Assembly (NCBI GenBank): GCA_022822405.1
Contig: JAJEBT010000152.1
Location: 1 to 64,000, forward strand
From: Alphaproteobacteria bacterium
GTDB taxonomy: Bacteria; Pseudomonadota; Alphaproteobacteria; MPNO01; UBA830
Direction: 5' to 3'
DNA: 64,000 bases
The translations under genes and the position numbers were made by a program. The notes under the pieces are model-generated. The model searched no databases and had not been told where the DNA came from. It saw only the letters and a list, made by a program, of their open reading frames with translations. Shown piece by piece: positions 1-6,714 of the stretch (within the stretch, counting starts at the first letter, position 1; every line of letters begins with the position of its first letter).

Positions 1-58
1 CGGCGCGCGCGGGCGGCGGCCGCACCCGCCGCCCTGGGGTGTATGTTGCGGTGCGCCG

Positions 59-469
59 TCACGCGGCCCGCCGGTTCATGGCGATCAGCGCCGTAATCAC
101 CTTCGCCGCCTGACGTTCGCCGACAAAGGCGATATCGGAGACCTTGAACGTCTTTTCGAGCCAGCGGCCGAGCGATCTGTCATCGCCCTGGCCGTCCGTA
201 AAGTCGCTCCAAAGCCGCCGGATATGCGCCACCTGTGCCGGCGTCGCCATCGCCCAACGGTGCCCGAACTGGCGCGGCCGGCCGGCCGGGCGCTTGAAGC
301 CCAGGCGCTCGAACCGGCGGAGCACGGCGTCGAAGCTGTCATTGTCCAGGTCGCGCGAGGATCGCGCGCCCGCCTCATGCCAGAGGATCGTGTAGTAATC
401 CTCATCGGCAAGGCCGAGCTGCTTCCGCGCGACCTGCAACATGGCGATCTGCTTCCGGCTGATCGTCAT
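59..469 (-). CDS. Mu gp16-like early protein (DUF1018 family)
   Basis: A 136-residue protein of the phage Mu gp16 type, a small early protein found next to the transposition genes of Mu-like phages; its molecular role is not well known. It starts with MTISRKQIAMLQVARKQLGL and has the family's lysine/arginine-rich N-terminal helix and a conserved centre (YYTILWHEAGARSSRDL). I chose the ATG at 469 because it overlaps the stop of the MuB-like gene by 4 bases (ATGA); the longer open frame upstream is arginine/proline-rich readthrough. It is the last gene seen of the minus-strand early operon; the rest of the prophage would lie to the left of the window. Confidence 0.8.
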   Translation of the reverse strand: MTISRKQIAMLQVARKQLGLADEDYYTILWHEAGARSSRDLDNDSFDAVLRRFERLGFKRPAGRPRQFGHRWAMATPAQVAHIRRLWSDFTDGQGDDRSLGRWLEKTFKVSDIAFVGERQAAKVITALIAMNRRAA

Positions 470-1272
470 GCGCGCAATCCCGGCAGCTCGACCACTTGTT
501 GCAGGTGAATAAGCCGAACCTCGCCCTGGCCCGCTTCGACGCGCGCGGCGTTCAAAAGGCGGCTGATGTGGCGCAGCCCGCCAACGCCGGTGCCGCGCTT
601 CCGAAGCCACTGCCGCGCCTTGGCGTCCTTGACGCCGACATGCTCCGCGAGCGCGTCCACGTCGGCCTCCGTCGTGCTCCCGATCTCGGCTTTAGGGCCG
701 ATCCTCGAAGAGAACTGCGCGAACGCCGAGCTCTTGGTCGCATCAACGCGTTCCCGGAGCAAACGGTTCCCGGCGAATACAAGGGGTATCTCGCTTTCGT
801 CATAGATGCAGCGCAACATGTCGAGCGCCTCTTCGCCGAGAAACTGCGCCTCATCAATAAGCAACACCGCGACGTGTTGGGCACTAAGCGCGTAGCGGAT
901 CGTCTCAACCATGCCGTATTGCGATCCGGCCGGCACTGCGCGGAGAGCATCGCAGACGATCCGCAGCGCACTCCCGAGGGAGCGGCGGGCGGTCGGGTTC
1001 ATGACGCAATAGGCAGCGGCGCTATCGTCCCATGCGTAGTGTTTGAGGGTCGTTGTCTTGCCGGTTCCAGGGGCGGCGATGATCGCGCCGAGCGCTTTGG
1101 TTGCGCGCGATATGTCGATGATGTTGATCATGTCTTGTGCCGTCGGCGTGAGGCAAAACGCCTCCGTCGTTCCGGTCGCGTCGGGCAACGCAAAATCGTA
1201 AACTGCCATAGGCGTATCTCCCAAGTTGGCTTTGGGTGTTGCGTCCAGGGGCCGGGCGGGTGCGTCAATCAT
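466..1272 (-). CDS. MuB-like transposition ATPase
   Basis: AAA+ ATPase that in Mu-like phages binds target DNA, delivers it to the MuA transposase and gives target immunity. A Walker A (AAPGTGKTTTLK, near residue 66) and a Walker B (VLLIDEAQFLG, near residue 134) are visible, followed by a helical C-terminal part. It sits between the transposase gene, which it overlaps by 4 bases, and the gp16-like gene, as in Mu-type early operons. An internal ATG at 1209 (MAVYDFALPD) has a better ribosome site (GGGAG 8 bases upstream), so the protein may be 21 residues shorter. A TniB/IstB-type transposon ATPase is the alternative; the gp16 neighbour favours a phage. Confidence 0.85.
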   Translation of the reverse strand: MIDAPARPLDATPKANLGDTPMAVYDFALPDATGTTEAFCLTPTAQDMINIIDISRATKALGAIIAAPGTGKTTTLKHYAWDDSAAAYCVMNPTARRSLGSALRIVCDALRAVPAGSQYGMVETIRYALSAQHVAVLLIDEAQFLGEEALDMLRCIYDESEIPLVFAGNRLLRERVDATKSSAFAQFSSRIGPKAEIGSTTEADVDALAEHVGVKDAKARQWLRKRGTGVGGLRHISRLLNAARVEAGQGEVRLIHLQQVVELPGLRA

Positions 1273-3311
1273 CCGTCCGTCCCCGTTTTCTTGTATTTTT
1301 CCAGGAAGCGATCAGCGGCCTTGCGCTGGCGCTCCCGAGAAATTCGTTCCCGTTCGTCTTTCTCGGCTCGGCGCTCCTTCGGCGTCTTCGCCAACTCGCG
1401 GCCGGTCGCCGCCATGTTCTCATCCCACTCTATCCTGCCGGCGCTTTCCGGCACCGCCTCCGGCTCCGCGGCCGCCGCGAGCTTCGCCATCTCGGCGCGC
1501 ATGTCGAGCGCCGGCGCATCGGCCCGGGCGGCCCGAACCGCAACGCGCGCCCGCTTTTTGCGCCGCGCGGATTCCTCCGCGCCTGCCCGGTCGAGCGCGT
1601 CATAGGGCCGGTCGAGCTCCGCCATGCACAGGAGCCGCCCGGCATCGTCCAGGACCGGGATACCATTGAACGGCCCCGAGATCGGGACGCGCAAATGAAG
1701 CTGCTTGCCCGCCGGCAGCGCCTGTATCTCCGGCGCGGTAAAGTGCCGGCCGGCATATTGGAACTTGCCCTCCCGGACGAACCTAGTCTCGTCGCGCGCG
1801 AAGGCCGCCAAAAGCGCATGCGGGTTGATATCGACGCGCTTCCAGCCACGCTCGTTGACGGCCCGGTTGAACGCCTCGCGCGGCGATAGGCCACGAATAT
1901 CGCCGTGCTGCGGGGTTGTTTCGTAAAGCGTCACGCAGTTCGCGAGATCGCGTCGGAACGCGGCTTCGCCGTGCAGATAGGGCACCGGCTCGCGGCCGAC
2001 ATTCTGCGTTTTCTTCGCCATTCGGTCGCCGCCGATCCAGCCATCCAGTTTAGAAAAGTAGTCACGTTCAAGAATGCGGAACGTGCCTTCAATCGGCTTT
2101 GCAGCGGCGTTGTAGGGCAGCGCGCGGCGGATCGGCGCAGCACCGTCTCCCACGGCCGGGCCATCGTCGAGCGACCGCACTTCCGTTGTCAGGCGGAAAG
2201 CGTCGCTCGCCATGTCCATGATGTTGTACTCGCCGCCGTTGTCGATATAGAGCGTCTTGGGCGCGCCCCATCCGGGGGCCTGGACCATCGCGATCAGCGC
2301 GGCGGCGACATGCTCCTGGCGGACGCCTTCGCCCTTCGCCAGGAACACCGGATAGAGGAAAACCCGCTGCGTCGCCGCGTCCAGGAACGCGATCAGCTTG
2401 GCCGTGAAGGTCGAGCCGTCCGCGCGGGGCAAGAGCACGTCCATCGGATGCACGTCGCCGAAGACGATTTCCATTGGCTCGCGGCCGGCGAAGGTGCGCC
2501 GGACGCGCGGCTGATTGTCGGCGAATTTCTTGGCGTCTTGCGCCGCGACCGCCGCCCACTGATAGCGCTGCCGGTGCCGCGTCACGAAGCGCCGCGACAG
2601 CTTGCAGGCGTCTCGCAACGCGCCGGCGTCGCCGGCGTATCCGGCCTCGATTGTCAGCTCGCGGAGCTTGTGCGAGGCGAAGCGCGCGGCCTGCCGCGGC
2701 GACAACTCCGCACTCGATACCCATAGCCGCTTGCAGTAGTGCTCGATATCGGCCGCGACGCCGGCCGCCGCGGCCGCGTCCAGGTGCGCGGCGGCGAACG
2801 CATCCCAGGCGTAAGTCACGGCCGCCTTGCGGCGGCCCCGGCGCGGCTTCCAGTTCGGCTTGATCCCGCGCCCGCCCTCGGCCTCGTATTTCGCTATCCA
2901 GCGGTAGAGTGTTCGGCGCGGTACGCCGGAGTTGGCGGCGGCGGCCTCTAGCGCCTGGCGGCGCTCCGGCGTACCGCGCGGCAGGCGCAACACCGGCGCG
3001 ATGATCGCAAAGCGCTCATCGGCCGTCGCTGAACGCTTGAGCGGGGTTTTCGCCCTGCCGTAGGGGGGTACAGGGGTGGGCAAATTGGCCGTCTGCGGGG
3101 CGTTTTCGAGCGGCGGAAGACTGTCGGCCCGGACCTGCCAGGCAAGCCCGCCACGGCCGGCGGACGGCACCCGGCGGAGTACCAGCTCCGCGCCGCGCCA
3201 GCGCTGGCCGGTCTCGGCCGCGCGGAACGCGAGTCGCACCGCCCGCGCCGAGACGCCATAGACGGCGGCGACGGCCGCCGCGTCAAGCCAGTCCGGGGAA
3301 CCGCCCGACAT
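1269..3311 (-). CDS. MuA-like DDE transposase of a transposable prophage
   Basis: Transposase of 680 residues that cuts the prophage ends and joins them to target DNA. The N-terminus (DWLDAAAVAAVYGVSARAVR) is a Mu-type winged-helix DNA-binding domain, followed by a second helix-turn-helix (SGVPRRTLYRWIAKY). The retroviral-type integrase core shows aspartates in FGDVHPMDV (near 285) and YIDNGGEY (near 355) and a glutamate near 407-415 (PIEGTFRILERDY), then a MuA C-terminal barrel. Length fits MuA (663). The ATG at 3311 was chosen because homology begins there and the upstream gene ends 4 bases before it. No break is seen, so it could be functional. Confidence 0.9.
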   Translation of the reverse strand: MSGGSPDWLDAAAVAAVYGVSARAVRLAFRAAETGQRWRGAELVLRRVPSAGRGGLAWQVRADSLPPLENAPQTANLPTPVPPYGRAKTPLKRSATADERFAIIAPVLRLPRGTPERRQALEAAAANSGVPRRTLYRWIAKYEAEGGRGIKPNWKPRRGRRKAAVTYAWDAFAAAHLDAAAAAGVAADIEHYCKRLWVSSAELSPRQAARFASHKLRELTIEAGYAGDAGALRDACKLSRRFVTRHRQRYQWAAVAAQDAKKFADNQPRVRRTFAGREPMEIVFGDVHPMDVLLPRADGSTFTAKLIAFLDAATQRVFLYPVFLAKGEGVRQEHVAAALIAMVQAPGWGAPKTLYIDNGGEYNIMDMASDAFRLTTEVRSLDDGPAVGDGAAPIRRALPYNAAAKPIEGTFRILERDYFSKLDGWIGGDRMAKKTQNVGREPVPYLHGEAAFRRDLANCVTLYETTPQHGDIRGLSPREAFNRAVNERGWKRVDINPHALLAAFARDETRFVREGKFQYAGRHFTAPEIQALPAGKQLHLRVPISGPFNGIPVLDDAGRLLCMAELDRPYDALDRAGAEESARRKKRARVAVRAARADAPALDMRAEMAKLAAAAEPEAVPESAGRIEWDENMAATGRELAKTPKERRAEKDERERISRERQRKAADRFLEKYKKTGTDG

Positions 3312-3315
3312 GCGA

Positions 3316-3786
3316 TCAGTCCTCGGCGGCGTCCGCTTCGGCCAAGTCCTGTATGATCGCTTCCGCCTCGGCTCCGAGCCTTCTGTAGGTCGCGGCCACG
3401 GCGTCATCATGCGCCTTTGTCGCCGCGGGCTGGACCGTCTCCCGGACGTCGGCCCCGTACAGTTCCATGTCTTGCCGGAACTCGTTCTTGGCCGCTTGGT
3501 CCAATTCGCCGTCCGGGATCGGTGTGTTCCGCGTGAAAGCCTCCTGATGCTCCGTCAGAACCTTGTTGTACGCCGCGGCCCCGGCCTCATTGGCGAGCTT
3601 CTGCATCGTCGCGATATCCGCGTGGTAGGCTTGGTCAACAATGTCCTCGATCACCTTGCCCGGCGACGGAACGGACGTTCTGATGCCGTTCATGCGCAAG
3701 ATTGCGCTTCGGATTTTGCGGATCGCGTTCAGCTTCCGAGTGCCCTCATCTGTCAAGAGCACTCGTACCTTTTTCGGCCTGGCCAT
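3316..3786 (-). CDS. Unknown phage early protein, possible DNA-binding N-terminus
   Basis: A 156-residue protein I do not recognise. It opens with a basic stretch (MARPKKVRVLLTDEGTRKLN) and a segment (SPGKVIEDIVDQAY) that resembles ribbon-helix-helix proteins; the rest is charged and helical with an acidic tail (LAEADAAED). The ATG at 3786 has a strong ribosome site (GGAGGGG, 7 bases). It is the first gene of the early operon, between the promoter and the transposase, where Mu carries the small regulator ner. A regulatory role is therefore a guess from position only. Confidence 0.6.
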   Translation of the reverse strand: MARPKKVRVLLTDEGTRKLNAIRKIRSAILRMNGIRTSVPSPGKVIEDIVDQAYHADIATMQKLANEAGAAAYNKVLTEHQEAFTRNTPIPDGELDQAAKNEFRQDMELYGADVRETVQPAATKAHDDAVAATYRRLGAEAEAIIQDLAEADAAED

Positions 3787-3812
3787 GTCGGCACCCCTCC
3801 GTTTCACATCTA

Positions 3813-3827
3813 TGGCCATAAAGGCCA
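3813..3827. promoter_or_regulatory. Inverted repeat in the phage early leader, possible operator
   Basis: Perfect TGGCC-N5-GGCCA repeat lying about 20-30 bases downstream of the proposed early promoter -10 and just before the ribosome site of the first early gene. Position fits a repressor or Ner-type operator; the binding protein is unknown. Confidence 0.4.
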
Positions 3828-3845
3828 CAATCGGCTTGTTACGCC

Positions 3846-3875
3846 ATTTTAGACCAATTACGGCTGCACTGGCAA
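3846..3875 (-). promoter_or_regulatory. Proposed prophage early promoter
   Basis: On the minus strand TTGCCA (3870-3875) and TAAAAT (3846-3851) are separated by 18 bases, each matching the sigma-70 consensus at 5 of 6 positions, in an unusually AT-rich patch. It would drive the unknown small gene, MuA, MuB and gp16. Confidence 0.55.
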
Positions 3876-3985
3876 CCCATCCGTCGAAAAGTTTTAAAGC
3901 TGCGCCGACCGGCCAGGCAAATTGGCAGCGATTGCGGCAGCGCCGCGCCATTGGCCGTCGCTGGCCGGCATGGTAGGTTTGCGGG

Positions 3986-4432
3986 ATGACGGCCCCGGAC
4001 CTGCTTCCTACATTGCAGCGCGTCGCCGGCTTGGCGCGCGACCTAGACGCGACGGCGCGGAAGCCGGACGCGAGCCCGGCGGCCGGTGCCGAGGCGATCT
4101 TGGCGGAGCTGACAGGCGCGGGGCCGGATTATCAATGGCGGAACGCCGTAGGGCCTGACGCGGCCGCCGTCGTATGCTTGGCGAAGTCGGTTCGGGTGTT
4201 GGCCGCGATGCTGGCGGCGGGCGAAGGCGTCACGCTTTCGATTGCCGGGATATTGGATGACCTGTCGGGGGAAGCGCCGGCCGATCCTCGCGCGGCGTCG
4301 GGGGAGCGCTTCTGTCTCGGCTGCGGGGTCTACTTCAGGAGCTTAAGCGCCGCAAACAGGCTATGCGATCAATGCGCGCCAGCGGCGCTTGTTACGGACG
4401 ACACGCCAGGCGGCACCTTGTCGCCGAGGTAG
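3986..4432 (+). CDS. Zinc-ribbon protein at the prophage end, divergent from the early operon
   Basis: A 148-residue protein without a recognised family. The C-terminal part carries a C-x2-C ... C-x2-C zinc-ribbon (FCLGCGVYFRSLSAANRLC, then DQC); the N-terminal two thirds is helical and alanine-rich. It reads away from the transposition genes towards the phage end, the place occupied in Mu by the repressor c, but I see no helix-turn-helix. The start ATG lies behind a weak ribosome site. It could be a repressor-like regulator or an accessory gene. Confidence 0.5.
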   Translation: MTAPDLLPTLQRVAGLARDLDATARKPDASPAAGAEAILAELTGAGPDYQWRNAVGPDAAAVVCLAKSVRVLAAMLAAGEGVTLSIAGILDDLSGEAPADPRAASGERFCLGCGVYFRSLSAANRLCDQCAPAALVTDDTPGGTLSPR

Positions 4433-4574
4433 CGCCATGCCCCCGGTCCCTCCGTCCCCCCTTTTCTATGCCCTTCGGGCCGGGTTTTCATCCGACCATA
4501 TCCGACCATGTCCCGGAAAATCCCACCGATGGCACTCAGTGCCAAAGCGTTTGGGCCTGTGCACCGGCGGAGCC
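4433..4574. other. Probable prophage terminus with short repeats
   Basis: Between the last phage open frame and the host yjfI promoter lie two abutting direct repeats of TCCGACCAT (4491-4500 and 4501-4510) and a perfect inverted repeat GGCACT-C-AGTGCC (4531-4543). MuA-type ends carry several transposase-binding repeats, so the phage/host junction is most likely here. The exact end cannot be set without the 5-bp target duplication at the far end, which is outside the window. Confidence 0.4.
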
Positions 4575-4604
4575 TTGACAGACTGCCCGTCCGTCTCATA
4601 TTGT
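4575..4604 (+). promoter_or_regulatory. Proposed promoter of the yjfI-yjfJ-yjfK operon
   Basis: A perfect -35 TTGACA (4575-4580) is followed after 18 bases by TATTGT (4599-4604), 50 bases before the first start codon. Its integrity suggests that the prophage inserted upstream without removing the host promoter. Confidence 0.5.
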
Positions 4605-4628
4605 GACGTGTCACGCGTGACATGTCAC
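4603..4628. promoter_or_regulatory. Tandem palindromic operator over the yjfI transcription start
   Basis: Two 12-mers, GTGACGTGTCAC and GTGACATGTCAC, are separated by GC, centres 14 bp apart. The second is a perfect palindrome and the pair together is again palindromic apart from one base in each half. It begins at the last base of the -10, where a repressor would block transcription. Confidence 0.55.
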
Positions 4629-4653
4629 GGATCGGCAAGCCGTGGAGGGTCGT

Positions 4654-5271
4654 TTGGCCGAAGGACGCACGGGCCGGCCGCTCAGCGCGGCCGACCGCAA
4701 GCGGCGCCAGCGCGAGCGCCTGCAGCGGGCGGGGCTGAGCGCCGTCGAGATCTGGGTGCCGCCCGAACACCGGCCCGCGGCGCGCCGCTTCGAGCGCCTG
4801 CTTCGTCTCGGCATCGTTCCTCCGCTGCCGGCCGCCCGGAACATCGACGCGAAAGGAGATCATGCGATGGACCTCAACCTGCTGCGTAAGACGCTGGACG
4901 GTTATACGTCCGAAAACGGTTTTTCATTCAGTACGATAGAGTTGGAAGGCGAGGGTGAGCTCGAAGTCGTGGTCGAGGATCGCGACGAGTTTCCGATCCT
5001 GGTTTCGGCCGACGACGAACAGGTGCTCTGCATCACCTATTTGTGGAGCGACGGCGAAATCAGGCCCGACCGCCGCACCGAGCTCCTGACGGCGCTCCTC
5101 GAGATGAACGTGCCGCTGCCGCTGTCGTCGTTCGGCAAGGTGGGCGACCGCTATGTCATCTTCGGCGCGCTCGCAGCGAGCGCCTCGGTCGAGGATCTGG
5201 TGACCGAACTGGAAACGCTGAGCGACAATACCCTCGAGGCGCTCGAGGCCGTTGCCGGCTACCTGAACTAG
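4654..5271 (+). CDS. yjfI: YjfI family protein (DUF2170) with basic N-terminal extension
   Basis: First gene of a yjfIJK operon. The DUF2170 part starts at MDLNLLRKTLDGYTSENGF and fills 134 residues, the usual size of YjfI. It is preceded in the same frame by about 71 residues containing RPLSAADRKRRQRERLQRAG and VEIWVPPEHR, which resembles the MazE-like antitoxin family DUF3018. I took the TTG at 4654 because GGAGG lies 5 bases before it. A second strong ribosome site (AAAGGAG, 4852-4858) precedes an in-frame ATG at 4867, so a short YjfI could also be made. Function is unknown; it travels with PspA-type membrane-stress proteins. Confidence 0.75.
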   Translation: MAEGRTGRPLSAADRKRRQRERLQRAGLSAVEIWVPPEHRPAARRFERLLRLGIVPPLPAARNIDAKGDHAMDLNLLRKTLDGYTSENGFSFSTIELEGEGELEVVVEDRDEFPILVSADDEQVLCITYLWSDGEIRPDRRTELLTALLEMNVPLPLSSFGKVGDRYVIFGALAASASVEDLVTELETLSDNTLEALEAVAGYLN

Positions 5272-5294
5272 CCCGACAGGCAGGGAGAGATACG

Positions 5295-5987
5295 ATGGCA
5301 ATCTTGGCAAAACTGTTCACGGCGATGCGCGGCGCCGCCACCGAGGCCGGCGAGGCGGTCGTCGACAACCAGGCGCTGAGAATCCTCGACCAGGAAATGC
5401 GCGATGCCGACAAGGAGCTGAACGAGGCCAAGGCGCAGCTCGTCGAGGTGATGGCGCAGAAGCGCGGGGTCGAGCGCGAGATCGAGAAGCTGCGCGGACA
5501 GGTCTCGGAGCACGAGGCGTACGCGATGAAGGCGCTCGACAAGGGCGACGAGAGCCTTGCCTCCGACGTTGCCGAGCGCATCGCCGAGTTCGAGGAGGAG
5601 CTCGGGCTGCAGGAACAGGCGCTCGCCCAGTACGATTCGGGCGTCAACCAGCTCAAGCGCAGCATCAAGGCCACCGAGCGCAATATCGCGGCGATGCGCC
5701 GCCAGGTGTCGATGGTCAAGGCGACCGAGCGCGTGCAGAAGGCGAGCTCGGCGGCCAATGCCCGGTTCTCGGGCAGCAACACCGCGATGTCGTCGGCGAC
5801 CGAATCGCTTGAGCGGATCAAGCGCCGCCAGCAGCAGCGCGCCGACCAGGCGGAGGCGGCGTCCCAGCTGGCTGCCGACAGCGAGGGCGCCGGTCTGGAG
5901 AAACGCCTGCGCGACGCCGGCATCGTGAGCGGCGAGCGGTCGGGCTCGGCCGTGCTCGACCGTCTCCGGGCCAAGCGGGACGGCTGA
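5295..5987 (+). CDS. yjfJ: PspA/IM30 family protein YjfJ
   Basis: A 230-residue member of the PspA/IM30 (ESCRT-III-like) family, which coats and stabilises the inner face of the cytoplasmic membrane under stress. Nearly the whole chain is predicted coiled coil (for example DQEMRDADKELNEAKAQLVE and KATERNIAAMRRQVSMVK), starting with a short amphipathic helix (MAILAKLFTAMRGAATEAG). The ATG at 5295 follows GGGAGAGA. Its stop overlaps the yjfK start (TGATG), so the two are translationally coupled. No PspF-type activator gene is nearby. Confidence 0.9.
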   Translation: MAILAKLFTAMRGAATEAGEAVVDNQALRILDQEMRDADKELNEAKAQLVEVMAQKRGVEREIEKLRGQVSEHEAYAMKALDKGDESLASDVAERIAEFEEELGLQEQALAQYDSGVNQLKRSIKATERNIAAMRRQVSMVKATERVQKASSAANARFSGSNTAMSSATESLERIKRRQQQRADQAEAASQLAADSEGAGLEKRLRDAGIVSGERSGSAVLDRLRAKRDG

Positions 5988-6607
5988 TGTTCGGACGGCT
6001 GTTCGGCCGGCGCGAGGAGCCGGAGGACGCCGCTCCGCCCGCCGCGCATGCCTGGGACCTGCGTCCAGGCAGCTTCCTGCGGCTCGGCTTCGTCGCGCCC
6101 GAAGGCCTCGCACGGGCCGAACTCGAAGTCCGTGGCGTCCACGCCCTCGACCTCTCCGGCAGCGTACGCCGGGTGCTGACCGTCGAGGCGCTGGCGCTCG
6201 GGCGGCTGCTCATGTGGCATGGCGAGCGCGGCGCGGTGGCGATGGGCCGGCCCGTGGACCGGCCGGACGTCGAGCGCCTGTTCGACCTCGGCGAGTTCGC
6301 CCGTCTGTTCGATCTCGACGGTGCTGGGAACCTGGTGCTCAACCGGATCGCGGAGCCCGCGGATTTCGCAGGCTGGACGGCGCCGGTCTACCGCCAGGAG
6401 GCCGCCCACGAGGCCTTCCGCCGGGAGGCCGATCCGCTCTCGGGCGAGTCCGGTGCGGGCGCCGGGCAGGCCTTCGACTTCTACCGCCTCGTCGACGACC
6501 GGCGCCGCCATGCGCTGGAAGCCTACGTGCATGACGGCGGGCGCACCGACGTCGTCGTGGCGGCGCTGCTCGACGAATCCGTGGTCGAGGAGATCTGGTC
6601 GGGCTGA
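5987..6607 (+). CDS. yjfK: YjfK family protein (DUF2491)
   Basis: A 206-residue DUF2491 protein, third member of the conserved yjfIJK order. It has a short hydrophobic/basic start (MFGRLFGRREEPED) and then an unnamed fold with motifs such as LRPGSFLRLGF, YRQEAAHEAFRRE and FDFYRLVDDRRRHALEAYV. No catalytic residues or membrane segments are evident. Function is unknown; its context links it to the PspA-like YjfJ. Confidence 0.8.
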   Translation: MFGRLFGRREEPEDAAPPAAHAWDLRPGSFLRLGFVAPEGLARAELEVRGVHALDLSGSVRRVLTVEALALGRLLMWHGERGAVAMGRPVDRPDVERLFDLGEFARLFDLDGAGNLVLNRIAEPADFAGWTAPVYRQEAAHEAFRREADPLSGESGAGAGQAFDFYRLVDDRRRHALEAYVHDGGRTDVVVAALLDESVVEEIWSG

Positions 6608-6714
6608 GCCGGGAACTTCCGGCGCGCGGCGGCAGATTCCGCCTCGCGGGACCGCGCTCCGGCGCCGAGCGCTTGAACCGCCCGGCCTTAGCTGATATCC
6701 ATCGGCGGAGCGGG

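Noticed and set aside
5156-6532. 458-codon minus-strand frame opposite yjfJ/yjfK
   Set aside because: Shadow of coiled-coil coding sequence; Ser/Arg-rich without motifs.
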